From Butyricimonas paravirosa (lineage in GTDB: Bacteria > Bacteroidota > Bacteroidia > Bacteroidales > Marinifilaceae): 64,000 nt of DNA. The notes below the pieces were generated by a model. The model had not been told where the DNA came from and did not search any database. It saw nothing but the letters and a program-made list of their open reading frames with translations. Made by a program: the position numbers and the translations under genes. Positions 26,213-35,253 of this stretch are shown one piece after another (position 1 is the stretch's first letter; each line of letters begins with the position of its first letter). Where the stretch lies: the NCBI RefSeq assembly GCF_032878955.1, contig NZ_CP043839.1, forward strand, positions 2,728,001 through 2,792,000, written 5' to 3'.

Positions 26213-27499
26213 ATGAAACAAGGAACGACTCTTTTCCTCCTAATGTTTTTCGTGCCATGGATGCTCCACGCACAGGAAGCGCCGCAAACGATATCGCTGC
26301 AGCAAGCAGTGGAGTTTGCCATCAAGCACAACAAAGAACTGCAATCTTCGCAGATGAATATTGATTTGTATCGCCAAAAGGTACGGGAATCCGTATCACA
26401 AGGATTGCCACAAGTCAATGGTACCGTAACGTATTCCACGAATTTCAACTACAAGATGGATTTCGGCGGTCAAGCGATAAAAATGAAAGACCAGTCTAAC
26501 CTGACGGTAGGTTTGCAACAGTTATTATTCAGCGGCCAATGGATTTTAGGACTGCAAACCAGTAAAATCGCTGTACGCCTGACCGAGCAGGAAGTTGAAA
26601 CCACGGAACTAGATATTATTGAGAATATCTATAATTCATACTACACGGTGCTGGTATCTGAAAGAATGCTCGACATTCTACGTCAGAATCTGGAGAATAT
26701 GAATGAAATTTACAAGCACACCGATAATATGTACAAAGCCGGAACGGTTGAAGTGACGGACGTGGATCAAATCCGCATTAACGTGGGACAACTGAAAAAC
26801 AGTTTATTATCCATGGAGAGAACGGTTGCCGTGAATTACAACCTACTGCGTCTTCAACTGGGACTGGAAGCAGGCACCCCGATTAAACTTACGGACGCGC
26901 TGAACGTATTCTTGGAAAACGATAAGTCCACTCGCTTGTATGTTGAGAAATTTGACATCAATAATAATTTAAGTTATCAATTGATCACCACGCAAACCGA
27001 ACTGAATAAAAAGATGCTGGGATTGGAAAAATGGAGTTACGCTCCCACAATCTCCGGTAATTACAACTTCAACTACAAGATTTTGAAACCAGCATTGGAT
27101 ATGAGCCCGAAACACACGGCCGGCCTCACGATGAACATTCCGATTTTCTCCGGTTTACAGCGGGATTCCAAGGTTAAACAGGCCAAAATCACCTTGGAAC
27201 AATCTTATATGCAGAAGAGTTTATTGCAAGACCAGTTGAACGTGCAGGACGAACAGTTGAAATTCAACTTGAAAAACGCCATGGAAAATTACAACCTGCA
27301 AAAAGAGAACATCGATGTTGCCACGCGGGTATTAAAGAACTACCAGAGAAAATACGAGCTGGGAGCTGTTTCCAGTTTGGATTTGACACAAGCAAATAAC
27401 AACTACCTGCAAGCAGAAACAAATTACACGGAAGCAATTCTAAGCTTGCTACAAGCACAAGTAAGTTTGGAAAAACTGTATAATCAACTTCCCCGATAA
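26213..27499 (+). CDS. TolC-family outer membrane efflux protein
   Basis: This 428-aa protein has a signal peptide ending around MLHAQE. It shows the two-fold helical TolC pattern (ISLQQAVEFAIKHNKELQSS; GAVSSLDLTQANNNYLQAE near the C-terminus). It is shorter and distinct from the TolC protein at 10146. It lies between tetR and the adaptor gene, forming a standard tripartite efflux operon. Confidence 0.94.
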   Translation: MKQGTTLFLLMFFVPWMLHAQEAPQTISLQQAVEFAIKHNKELQSSQMNIDLYRQKVRESVSQGLPQVNGTVTYSTNFNYKMDFGGQAIKMKDQSNLTVGLQQLLFSGQWILGLQTSKIAVRLTEQEVETTELDIIENIYNSYYTVLVSERMLDILRQNLENMNEIYKHTDNMYKAGTVEVTDVDQIRINVGQLKNSLLSMERTVAVNYNLLRLQLGLEAGTPIKLTDALNVFLENDKSTRLYVEKFDINNNLSYQLITTQTELNKKMLGLEKWSYAPTISGNYNFNYKILKPALDMSPKHTAGLTMNIPIFSGLQRDSKVKQAKITLEQSYMQKSLLQDQLNVQDEQLKFNLKNAMENYNLQKENIDVATRVLKNYQRKYELGAVSSLDLTQANNNYLQAETNYTEAILSLLQAQVSLEKLYNQLPR

Positions 27500-27534
27500 A
27501 ACAACTTGAATAACAAAAACAAAAAAGAAATACA

Positions 27535-28569
27535 ATGGTAAAGAATCTCATTTTATCGATTATAGCATTAGCTATCCTTGCCGGTTGCTCGGGCAAAAAA
27601 GATAAGACTACAGGGGAAACCGTGGAGGCGGTTCCTGTTAAGGTGCAAAAATTAGAGAAGACGGATATTGCCAAAACCTTGGACTATACCGCCAACTTAC
27701 AAGCAGATAAGCAAGTGTACTATGCCCCCGCTGCCACGGGTAGAATCGAGAAGATTTACGTGGAAGTAGGCGACCGCATCAAGAAAGGTCAGTTACTCGT
27801 TGAGATGGATAGAACCCAGCTAGTTCAAGCAGAAGTTCAACTAAAGAACTTGGAAACGGAATATAACCGTGCCGTCCAATTAAATGAAACCGGAAGTATC
27901 TCCAAACAAGCTTATGATGCTGCCGTAACCCAATACGAAGTAGCTAAAGCTAACGTGGATTTCTTGAAAGAGAACACGAAAATGCTCGCTCCTTTTGACG
28001 GTATCGTGACCGGAAAATATTTCGAGAACGGGGAACTTTACACGGGTGCAGCTTTCGGTGGGGCCAGCAAACCTTCTATCATCGCAATCGAGAAGATCAA
28101 CCCTTTGAAAGCTTACGTGAATCTAGCTGAACAATACTATTTGTCCGTACAAAAGGGAACCAAAGTTCAGTTGAAGAGCAATATCTATCCTGACAGAACA
28201 TTTGATGGTACGGTTAGCATCGTTTACCCGACGATCGACCCCGCCTCAAGAACTTTCACGGTAGAAGTAAAAATCCCGAATAGCGACGAATCATTAAGAC
28301 CGGGGATGTACGGAACCATTGACTTCTTCATCGGTAACACAGAAACTATGGTCGTTCCGGCTATCGCTGTATTGAAATTACAGGGTTCCAACGATCGTTA
28401 CGTGTTCTTGAATAAAGATGGAAAAGCAAAACGTGTGGCAGTAAAACTCGGCAGACGTTTCGAAGATCAAGTAGAGTTGATCAGTGATGAAATCCGCGAA
28501 GGAGACGAGTTGATTGTTGTCGGTCAAGGCCGGTTAGTTGACGGATCACCACTTTCTATTACAAAATAG
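27535..28569 (+). CDS. RND periplasmic adaptor, lipoprotein
   Basis: This 344-aa protein has a lipobox LAGCSGKK (cysteine near residue 19). It then has the barrel-sandwich halves (YYAPAATGRIEKIYVEVGDR and MLAPFDGIVTGKYFENGE), a helical hairpin between them, and the beta-barrel (LRPGMYGTIDFFI). It is the AcrA-type adaptor for the RND pump 49 bp downstream. The gap to that pump is a 7-bp-period array with no visible Shine-Dalgarno. Confidence 0.94.
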   Translation: MVKNLILSIIALAILAGCSGKKDKTTGETVEAVPVKVQKLEKTDIAKTLDYTANLQADKQVYYAPAATGRIEKIYVEVGDRIKKGQLLVEMDRTQLVQAEVQLKNLETEYNRAVQLNETGSISKQAYDAAVTQYEVAKANVDFLKENTKMLAPFDGIVTGKYFENGELYTGAAFGGASKPSIIAIEKINPLKAYVNLAEQYYLSVQKGTKVQLKSNIYPDRTFDGTVSIVYPTIDPASRTFTVEVKIPNSDESLRPGMYGTIDFFIGNTETMVVPAIAVLKLQGSNDRYVFLNKDGKAKRVAVKLGRRFEDQVELISDEIREGDELIVVGQGRLVDGSPLSITK

Positions 28570-28582
28570 GAGAAACCCGCAA

Positions 28583-28617
28583 CTTAAAATTTAAAACTTA
28601 AAATTTAAAATTCAGAA
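28583..28617. repeat. 7-bp-period AT-rich array, 5 units, abutting the RND start codon
   Basis: CTTAAAA, TTTAAAA, CTTAAAA, TTTAAAA, TTCAGAA end one base before ATG 28619, so the ribosome landing site of this pump is repeat-derived. Confidence 0.85.
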
Positions 28618-28618
28618 T

Positions 28619-31600
28619 ATGAGTATATACAATACAGCGGTCAATAAACCCATTTCAACCTTGATGGTTTTCCTCGCCATCATCGTACTGGGTGTTGCTG
28701 CCTATATACAATTACCGGTGGACCAGTATCCCAAGATGGACCCGCCTTATATCACGGTAATGGCAACCTACCCGGGAGCTAACGCCGCAGATATTGAAGA
28801 GAACGTGACCAAGATCCTCGAAGACCAGTTAAACTCGGTGGATGACTTGAAGGAATTGACCTCAACTTCTTACGATAACCTATCTGTTATCTCCCTAGAG
28901 TTTGAATGGGAAGTAAATCTTGACGAGGCTTCAAACGACGTGCGTGATGCAGTAGATAAAGCCATGTCCAGCCTCCCGGATGATATAGACCGTCCTACCA
29001 TCATGCGTTTCAACACGTCCATGATGCCTATCTTGATTTATGCCGTAACCGCAAAGGAATCATATCCCGGTATTGACAAGATTTTGGATGACAAGCTGAT
29101 TACCCGGTTAAACCGCGTGGACGGAGTTGCCTCTGTTATCGTGGCCGGAGCCCCGGAACGTGTCGTTTACGTGGACCTCGACCCGAATAAACTTGATGCT
29201 TACAATTTGACGCTGGAACAAATCGGTAACAAGATTCTGGCAGAGAATAAAGATATTTCTTCCGGTAACGTGAAGATGGGACAGATGGACTATACTTTGC
29301 GCGTGGAAGGAGAATTCGAAGAAAGTGACCAGATCAAAAACATCGTGTTAGGCACTCAAAATGATAAAATCATTTACCTGCGTGATGTTGCCAATGTACG
29401 GGATACCCTAAAAGATATTACCCTAGAACAAACGATTAACAGAGGTCGGGGTGGTGTATTAATGGTAACCAAACAAACCGATGCAAACGCAGTAGCTGTT
29501 GCGAAACAGGCAAAGAGCGAAATCGAGAAAGCACAGAGGGAACTACCGACAGATATCAAATTCCAAATCATTTCGGATAACTCGGACTTCATCATCAAGT
29601 CTATTAACAACTTGCAGGAGTCTTTGATGTACGCTTTGATCTTCGTGATCTTGATCGTGTTCTTATTCTTGGGACGTTGGAGAGCAACCTTCATCATCGC
29701 ATTGACAATCCCGATTTCCTTGATTGTTGCTTTCATTTACTTATTTGCAACCGGGGAGTCGCTTAACATTATATCTCTATCGTCCCTATCTATTGCAATT
29801 GGTATGGTGGTGGACGACGCCATCGTGGTATTGGAGAACATCACGAAACATATTGACCGGGGAAGCCGTCCGCGAGAGGCCGCCAAATACGGTACAAACG
29901 AGGTTTGGTTGTCTGTAATCGTTACGACGTTGGTAACCGTGGCTGTGTTCTTCCCGTTGACCTTGGTGAGCGGTATGACCGGTATTTTGTTTAAACAGTT
30001 GGGATGGATCGTTTGTATCACGGTATGTACGTCAACCGTGACCGCAATCTCTTTGACCCCGATGTTGTGTTCTCAATTGATGAAAATTCAAGAGAAGACG
30101 GATTCAAGTAAGTTTAGTTTCTACAACTTCGTTTCCAGAATGTTGGAGAAATTGGACAGTGCTTACGAGAAATTGATCCGCTGGGTACTTGTTCACAAGA
30201 CCGTAACGATCCTTAGTATGTTTGCTTTATTCTTTGCCTCCATGTTCCTGGCTAAATTGATCAAAACGGACTTTATGCCCCAAAATGACCAGAACTACCT
30301 GAACGTGTACGCCAAGATGCAATCCGGCCAACGTGTAGAGGTGACGAGAGAGGTTGCCTTGGAAATTGATTCCATCATTCGAAAAGATATTCCGGAAATC
30401 ACGTTGATCAACTTGTCATACGGTAGTGAAGAGGAAGCCTCTTTCGCATCCATGATGAACAGCACGGGTAACAATATCTTGAACATGCGTTTGAGAACAA
30501 CAGATATTAAAGACCGTCAACGTAGTGTGTTCCAGATTGCCGACCAGGTGCGTGGTATCTTGAAAGCTTTCCCGGACATTTTACAGTACACGGTAACAAC
30601 TTCAAGCGGTGGTTCCATGGGAGGTAATAACGTGGACATTGAAATCATGGGACATGACTTCAACACAACTACGAATCTAGCACACTCCATCGCAGAGAAA
30701 GCCCGCCAGATTCCGGGTGCGGAAGATATCAAGATCAGCCGTGACGAAGATAAATCCGAGTTGCGTATCATGCTGGATCAAGATAAACTAGCCCGCCACG
30801 GTCTGACGACGTCTGAAGTAGGTTCATACATGCGTAACCGTATCTATGGATACCGGAACAGTAAATACAAGGAAAACGGAGAGGAATATGATATTATCGT
30901 ACGTTTCGACGAGAAATATCGTTCTTCGATCACCGAGATTGAAAATATCATTATTCCTGACGGCAAGGGCCAGAAGGTTCGGTTAAAAGAACTGGGAGAA
31001 ATCCAAGAGTTCTTCTCCCCGCCAAATATCGAGCGTAAGAGTAAACAACGTTTGTTGAAAGTGTCTATCACCCCGGCAGCAGGAGTTGCCCTAGGAGATA
31101 TAGCAACTGCAGCTCAAGAGATCATCGATAACACGGAAATACCTCAGGAAGTATCCATGTATATCGGTGGTAGCTACGAGGATCAACAGGAATCATTCAG
31201 CTCATTGTTCTTATTGTTGTTACTCTCTTTGATGTTGGTTTACATCGTGATGGCTGCACAGTTCGAGTCATTCAAGATGCCGTTCATCATCATGTTGGCA
31301 ATTCCGTTCGCCTTCACCGGTGTGGTTCTTGCCTTGTTGCTGACGAACACAACCTTGAGTATCGTTGCCGCATTGGGTGCTATCATGTTGGTGGGTATCG
31401 TTACGAAAAATGGTATCGTATTGATCGACTTTATCAACTTGATGCGTGAACGAGGTATCCGCCTGTACGACGCAATCGCAATGGCTTGTCGTTCTCGTTT
31501 GCGTCCGGTATTGATGACCTCGTTAACCACCATCTTAGGTATGGTGCCGATGGCAATTAGTGCTGGTGAGGGTTCTGAAACCTGGAGACCGATGGGTATC

Positions 31601-31771
31601 GCCGTAATCGGTGGTATGATCTTCTCCACGATTATCACGATGGTGATTGTTCCGGCCGTTTACGCCGCAATGGACAAGAGTGGTAGCCGTGACAAAAAGA
31701 AGATTCTCAGCAAACAATTCAAGTTCATGGCCGACTTTAACCCGGAAAGAGATCTTCCGAAAAAGAAATAA
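28619..31771 (+). CDS. RND efflux permease (AcrB-like, complete proton relay)
   Basis: This 1050-aa inner membrane drug/proton antiporter keeps the full AcrB-type relay: D399/D400 in TM4 (GMVVDDAIVVLEN) and K930 in TM10 (GIVTKNGIVLIDF). This contrasts with the two RND proteins of the first efflux island, which have DN and N at these positions. Two periplasmic loops and 12 TM helices are of normal size. The C-terminal tail is charged (DFNPERDLPKKK). It is operonic with TetR, TolC, adaptor and a PG0541-type protein. Confidence 0.95.
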   Translation: MSIYNTAVNKPISTLMVFLAIIVLGVAAYIQLPVDQYPKMDPPYITVMATYPGANAADIEENVTKILEDQLNSVDDLKELTSTSYDNLSVISLEFEWEVNLDEASNDVRDAVDKAMSSLPDDIDRPTIMRFNTSMMPILIYAVTAKESYPGIDKILDDKLITRLNRVDGVASVIVAGAPERVVYVDLDPNKLDAYNLTLEQIGNKILAENKDISSGNVKMGQMDYTLRVEGEFEESDQIKNIVLGTQNDKIIYLRDVANVRDTLKDITLEQTINRGRGGVLMVTKQTDANAVAVAKQAKSEIEKAQRELPTDIKFQIISDNSDFIIKSINNLQESLMYALIFVILIVFLFLGRWRATFIIALTIPISLIVAFIYLFATGESLNIISLSSLSIAIGMVVDDAIVVLENITKHIDRGSRPREAAKYGTNEVWLSVIVTTLVTVAVFFPLTLVSGMTGILFKQLGWIVCITVCTSTVTAISLTPMLCSQLMKIQEKTDSSKFSFYNFVSRMLEKLDSAYEKLIRWVLVHKTVTILSMFALFFASMFLAKLIKTDFMPQNDQNYLNVYAKMQSGQRVEVTREVALEIDSIIRKDIPEITLINLSYGSEEEASFASMMNSTGNNILNMRLRTTDIKDRQRSVFQIADQVRGILKAFPDILQYTVTTSSGGSMGGNNVDIEIMGHDFNTTTNLAHSIAEKARQIPGAEDIKISRDEDKSELRIMLDQDKLARHGLTTSEVGSYMRNRIYGYRNSKYKENGEEYDIIVRFDEKYRSSITEIENIIIPDGKGQKVRLKELGEIQEFFSPPNIERKSKQRLLKVSITPAAGVALGDIATAAQEIIDNTEIPQEVSMYIGGSYEDQQESFSSLFLLLLLSLMLVYIVMAAQFESFKMPFIIMLAIPFAFTGVVLALLLTNTTLSIVAALGAIMLVGIVTKNGIVLIDFINLMRERGIRLYDAIAMACRSRLRPVLMTSLTTILGMVPMAISAGEGSETWRPMGIAVIGGMIFSTIITMVIVPAVYAAMDKSGSRDKKKILSKQFKFMADFNPERDLPKKK

Positions 31772-31780
31772 ATAATACTA

Positions 31781-31829
31781 AGTTAGATTTACGATGTAAA
31801 ATGTAACATCGTAAATCTAACATCTAAAG
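31781..31829. repeat. 7-bp-period array that is also a perfect 15-bp hairpin
   Basis: AGTTAGA, TTTACGA, TGTAAAA, TGTAACA, TCGTAAA, TCTAACA, TCTAAAG. TTAGATTTACGATGT (31783-31797) pairs perfectly with 31806-31820 over an 8-nt loop. It lies between the RND and PG0541-like genes and could act as an mRNA processing or attenuation site. Confidence 0.8.
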
Positions 31830-31840
31830 TCCTAATAATT

Positions 31841-32134
31841 ATGAAAGCAGTATTTATATCATATAACCAAGCTTTGACCGAACGGGTTGCTTTTATCCTT
31901 GATCAATTACAGATCCGGGGATTCACGCAATGGCCCTTGGTAAACGGAGCTGGAACCGTGGATGGAGAACCGAGAATGGGAACCCACACTTGGCCGGAAA
32001 TGAACTCCGCAACCTTGACTATCGTGGAGGAAGAAATGGTTCCTCTGATCTTGAAATACGTCAAGAACCTGGATGAAGTGAATAAAGAAAACGGTATCCG
32101 GGCATTTGTCTGGGACATCACGGATATGTATTAA
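31841..32134 (+). CDS. PG0541-family transporter-associated protein (PII-like)
   Basis: This 97-aa cytoplasmic protein has the beta-alpha-beta pattern of PII-like trimeric sensors (MKAVFISYNQALTERVAFIL, then RGFTQWPLVNGAG, then TIVEEEMVPLILKYV). Small proteins of this type follow RND efflux operons in Bacteroidota (named after Porphyromonas gingivalis PG0541) and are thought to sense a ligand and modulate the pump; the ligand is unknown. It is the last gene of the tetR operon, ended by a strong terminator. Confidence 0.8.
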   Translation: MKAVFISYNQALTERVAFILDQLQIRGFTQWPLVNGAGTVDGEPRMGTHTWPEMNSATLTIVEEEMVPLILKYVKNLDEVNKENGIRAFVWDITDMY

Positions 32135-32160
32135 AAAAAGAGGCTTTCGCCTCTTTTTTT
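32133..32160. terminator. Bidirectional intrinsic terminator
   Basis: AAAAAAAGAGGC - TTTC - GCCTCTTTTTTT forms a 12-bp stem with T-runs on both strands. It ends the efflux operon and overlaps the last bases of the convergent yitT-like gene. Confidence 0.95.
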
Positions 32161-33070
32161 ATTCTGCATCCAATGATTTGAATCCCTTTCCTAATATCTC
32201 TCTGGAATCAATAACATTTATGAAAGCCTCCGGGTCAATTTCACGGATACGGTGACGTAAAATCATCATCTCACGACGGGTTAGAATCGTGTAGATAATC
32301 TCACGCGCCTCACCTTTATAAGCCCCGATAGCCGGTAAAATCGTAGCACCGCGATTAATATCATTCAAGATTATATTTTTCACTGTATCCATTTCTTTAG
32401 TCACGATCATCAACGTCTTGTGAACAGAAGCTCCCTCCACGATCAAGTCGATCACCTTACCTTCGATGAACACGATAATCCAGGAATACATCGGCAAACG
32501 CCAGTCTCCGAAGGCTACAACCGTTGACAGGGTTATCGTACAATCCACGATAATTACCAACGTTCCCAAAGAGATATGGGTGTACTTGTTCAAAATCATG
32601 GAAATAATATCCGATCCCCCGGAAGTCGCCCGCGCCTTGAAAATCATACCGATACCGATACCGTAAACAATACCACCGAAAATAGCCGACAACAACTGTT
32701 CGTTTAACATTGTCCGGTCAGTAATTCCCGGTTCCAATAAAGCATCATAACCGTAAACATAGTGAATCAAGCGCATAAACGCCGGAATGGCAAACGTACA
32801 GATGATGGTCTTCACACCAAACATCCCTCCCAAGAAATAGATTCCCAATAGCAACAGGGGTAAATCCATGCAAAGAGCCGCAATTTCAGTCTCCCAACCC
32901 CACAAATGATGAAATACCATGGACAGACCGTATGTTCCCCCGGGAGCAAAACCATAAGGCTCCGCAAATAACACAGCCCCTAATGCAAACACGAAACAAC
33001 CACCCAACAACCATCCGTAGGTGATAAAGAAATCCTTGGAGAACAATTTCTCCTTAGTTACAAATCCCAT
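32159..33070 (-). CDS. YitT family membrane protein (DUF161/DUF2179)
   Basis: This 303-aa protein has about five to six N-terminal TM helices (residues ~15-200, GGCFVFALGAVLFAEPYGFAP and following) and a C-terminal soluble DUF2179 domain (HKTLMIVTKEMDTV, TILPAIGAYKGE, YTILTRREMMIL). Function is not established; transport has been suggested for the family. It is monocistronic and convergent with the efflux operon. Start is ATG at 33070. Confidence 0.92.
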   Translation of the reverse strand: MGFVTKEKLFSKDFFITYGWLLGGCFVFALGAVLFAEPYGFAPGGTYGLSMVFHHLWGWETEIAALCMDLPLLLLGIYFLGGMFGVKTIICTFAIPAFMRLIHYVYGYDALLEPGITDRTMLNEQLLSAIFGGIVYGIGIGMIFKARATSGGSDIISMILNKYTHISLGTLVIIVDCTITLSTVVAFGDWRLPMYSWIIVFIEGKVIDLIVEGASVHKTLMIVTKEMDTVKNIILNDINRGATILPAIGAYKGEAREIIYTILTRREMMILRHRIREIDPEAFINVIDSREILGKGFKSLDAE

Positions 33071-33294
33071 ACTACAACTTATTTATTTTAGTTATTAATT
33101 TCGCTTGTTTTTAGCCGCACAAAAGTACAACTTGTTTTCGACTTTTTACAACGTTTTCGATCTCTCGAATTTAACTATAAACACCTAATTACAAGTGAAT
33201 TACATTTTAATTTCGATGCATAATTATACAACTCACCTCATAATTATTCGAAAAAACACGAACCCCATGAAAAAGAATAATTTTCAATACTCCA

Positions 33295-33326
33295 TTTCCG
33301 ATTTCCAATTATTTTCCTTATGTTTG
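33295..33326 (+). promoter_or_regulatory. Promoter reading into the cobalamin riboswitch
   Basis: TATGTTTG at 33319-33326 matches TAnnTTTG, with TTTC at 33295-33298 spaced 20 nt upstream. The expected start is about 33332, at the 5' edge of the riboswitch, so the element looks transcribed. Confidence 0.55.
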
Positions 33327-33329
33327 TAA

Positions 33330-33532
33330 ACGTATTGGAAAGGTAATGTTCTTCGTGACATTACGAGGGAATCCCGTGAGAGTCGGGAACTGTACCCGCA
33401 GCTGTAAGTTTCGAAACTTTAGTCTCTACTGCCACTGTCTGTACATGGATGGGAAGGCGACGAAAAGGAAACAAGTCAGAAAACCTGCCAAGACGTAACT
33501 GTTTATGTAGCTTTCGGGAAGTGAAGCTGGCA
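33330..33532 (+). ncRNA. Cobalamin riboswitch without an evident target gene
   Basis: The conserved cobalamin (B12-box) core is clear: GGGAATCCCGTGAGAGTCGG (33368 on), ACTGTACCCGCAGCTGT (33390-33406), CCACTG (33432), GGGAAGG (33451) and GTCAGAAAACCTGCC (33475-33489). The downstream hairpin AGCTT-TCGGGAAGTG-AAGCT (33509-33528) carries CGGG, which can pair with CCCG of the earlier loop, as in the L5-L13 kissing contact. The only following plus-strand ORFs are 6 and 14 codons (from 33535 and 33552). The next genes, nadD and gmk, are on the opposite strand. No other gene is seen in this 600-bp gap. Confidence 0.9.
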
Positions 33533-33596
33533 AGATGTTTATCATGGTAACATGATCTTCTTCTACCCAAATTTTCCAACAAGCATTGTTCTGTGA

Positions 33597-33672
33597 AATA
33601 AGTGAGCAGATTATGAGATGTAGAATATCTCTGCCAATTTTGTTTTACATCGCGTAACAAGCTCACTTATTT
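33597..33672. repeat. Large stem-loop after the riboswitch, overlapping the nadD stop
   Basis: AAATAAGTGAGC (33597-33608) pairs perfectly with GCTCACTTATTT (33661-33672); an inner hairpin GAGAT-GTAGAAT-ATCTC sits inside. It may end the riboswitch transcript, the nadD transcript, or both. Confidence 0.6.
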
Positions 33673-34263
33673 TGAATACAGTTTCCAAATCAACGATAAA
33701 GCCTCGCTTGGAACCAAGCTTGAAATATCATCTCCTTTTCGGATCATTTCTCGGATCTCGGTGGCAGACAAGGGAAACAAAGGGGCATCAACGAACGTCA
33801 TGTTCGTAAATCCTTCAATAGAAGTGATAATACCTGAACGGGGATAAACAAAAATATCACAATGTCCCTCGATCCAACGATGCTCCTTCCATTTCGGGAA
33901 ATCCAGTACGTTATCCCCCCCGATGATCAAAGCAAATTGTTGACCGGGGTATCGATCAAACAAAACCCGTAAGGTATCCACCGTGTAGGAAGGTTTAGGC
34001 ATTGAAAATTCGATATCACAGGCTTTCATTCCGGGAATTCCTTTGATGGCAGCCTTCACGATCTCGAAACGCTCGGTCTCCGGCAAAAGGAATCGATCTA
34101 CTTTAAACGGGTTACAAGGACTGACCACAAACCACACTTCCGCACACAACTTTTTTTCCAACAGGTAACGAGCAATTCCCACGTGCCCGTTATGGATCGG
34201 GTTAAACGATCCGAAAAAAAGTCCGATAACAGGTCCGCTTTTCTTTTCCTTACCTTGTTTCAT
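33667..34263 (-). CDS. nadD: Nicotinate-nucleotide adenylyltransferase NadD
   Basis: This 198-aa enzyme joins nicotinate mononucleotide with ATP to give deamido-NAD. It has the nucleotidyltransferase motif GLFFGSFNPIHNGHVG near residues 14-29 and the C-terminal SATEIREMIRKGDD motif (ISSTxIR type). Length is normal. It is the last gene of the yicC-[four-helix bundle]-gmk-nadD run, 4 bp after gmk. Its 3' end faces the orphan cobalamin riboswitch, whose transcript, if read through, would be antisense to it. Confidence 0.95.
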   Translation of the reverse strand: MKQGKEKKSGPVIGLFFGSFNPIHNGHVGIARYLLEKKLCAEVWFVVSPCNPFKVDRFLLPETERFEIVKAAIKGIPGMKACDIEFSMPKPSYTVDTLRVLFDRYPGQQFALIIGGDNVLDFPKWKEHRWIEGHCDIFVYPRSGIITSIEGFTNMTFVDAPLFPLSATEIREMIRKGDDISSLVPSEALSLIWKLYSK

Positions 34264-34267
34264 TCGA

Positions 34268-34831
34268 TTATTTCAAAAAATCCCTTACCGCCTTTTCAGC
34301 TTCGGCTAAAGCCGTATCTAAATTGTCATTCACAATGACCACGTCAAATTTATCAGCAAATGTCATTTCATACTCCGCTTTAGCCACACGTTGCTCTATC
34401 TTCTCCATTGAATCCGTACCCCGTCCGATCAACCGTTGCCGCAAGACCTCCACGGAAGGAGCTTTAATAAAAACAGATAGCGCCTGATCCCCGAATATTT
34501 TCTTGATATTCACCCCTCCAACAACATCCACGTCAAATACCACGGCATGACCAGCCTTCCAAATTCGCTCCAGTTCACTCTTCAGCGTCCCGTAGAAACA
34601 TCCCGGATAGACCTCTTCCCACTCTAGGAAATCCTCCGCCTCAATTCTTTCTTTAAACTCATCCGTTGAAAAGAAATAATACTCTTTCCCGTGTTTCTCT
34701 TCTCCCCGGGGCGCCCTGCACGTTGCAGACACCGAAAACTCCAACCCGAAATCCTTCGCCAGCAAGTAATTCACGATCGTACTCTTCCCCGATCCGCTAG
34801 GTGCTGAAAATATGATTACCTTCTTTTTCAT
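34268..34831 (-). CDS. gmk: Guanylate kinase
   Basis: This 187-aa enzyme phosphorylates GMP to GDP. The P-loop FSAPSGSGKST is at residues ~8-18, followed by the GMP-binding part (SVSATCRAPRGEEKHGKEYYF) and FLEWEEVYPGCFYGT. Size and motifs are normal. It is four bases upstream of nadD. A 9-bp-period repeat array begins 4 bp before its start codon and separates it from the inserted four-helix-bundle gene. Confidence 0.96.
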   Translation of the reverse strand: MKKKVIIFSAPSGSGKSTIVNYLLAKDFGLEFSVSATCRAPRGEEKHGKEYYFFSTDEFKERIEAEDFLEWEEVYPGCFYGTLKSELERIWKAGHAVVFDVDVVGGVNIKKIFGDQALSVFIKAPSVEVLRQRLIGRGTDSMEKIEQRVAKAEYEMTFADKFDVVIVNDNLDTALAEAEKAVRDFLK

Positions 34832-34834
34832 CCG

Positions 34835-34861
34835 TTTATAAAGTTTATAAGGTTCATAAAG
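34835..34861 (+). repeat. 9-bp-period array, 3 units (forward orientation)
   Basis: TTTATAAAG, TTTATAAGG, TTCATAAAG. It lies between gmk and the four-helix-bundle gene, inverted relative to the array at 35213. Confidence 0.85.
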
Positions 34862-35206
34862 TCAAAGCTTTTTAATAAAGTTCGATAACATTTTAGATAT
34901 GATTTCTGTTTCTAGCAAAAGTTCGGAAAAATTCTTTTCATCTAATATCAATACATCCTTAGCTAAATAAAGCATTGAGCGAACTTCACCACACGATCCT
35001 TTCGAAATATAAAGAAATTGTTTGAATTCAAGATTGGACTTACGCTCAAATCCCTCTGCAATATTATTCATCACAGATACTGCAGCTCGTTGTATTTGAT
35101 CTTTGAATCCATAATCTTTACTACAACCAAATTGATTATAAATTCTTCTTGCCAAATCTCGAGCTCTTTGCCAAGCAAGAATATCTTCAAATCGCTCTAC
35201 TCTCAT
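34862..35206 (-). CDS. Four-helix bundle protein (S23/IVP family)
   Basis: This 114-aa all-helical protein has the family hallmarks: FEDILAWQRARDLARRIYN at the start, DYGFKDQIQRAAVSVMNNIA EGFER in the middle, FKQFLYISKGSCGEVRSMLY after it. Relatives occur as ORFs in 23S rRNA intervening sequences and as the Avd accessory protein of diversity-generating retroelements; no reverse transcriptase is present here. It interrupts the otherwise compact yicC-gmk-nadD run and is bracketed within a few bases by inverted 9-bp-period arrays, so it looks like an inserted cassette. Confidence 0.9.
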   Translation of the reverse strand: MRVERFEDILAWQRARDLARRIYNQFGCSKDYGFKDQIQRAAVSVMNNIAEGFERKSNLEFKQFLYISKGSCGEVRSMLYLAKDVLILDEKNFSELLLETEIISKMLSNFIKKL

Positions 35207-35212
35207 TACTTA

Positions 35213-35248
35213 CTTTATGAACCTTATAAACTTTATGAACTTTACGAA
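35213..35248 (-). repeat. 9-bp-period array, 4 units (reverse orientation)
   Basis: CTTTATGAA, CCTTATAAA, CTTTATGAA, CTTTACGAA. It mirrors the array at 34835-34861 on the other side of the four-helix-bundle gene and ends 6 bp from the yicC stop. Confidence 0.85.
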
Positions 35249-35253
35249 CCTAA

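Noticed and set aside
33361..33666. Minus-strand 101-aa ORF over the riboswitch
   Set aside because: It is the complement of a structured RNA element and shows no protein-like pattern.
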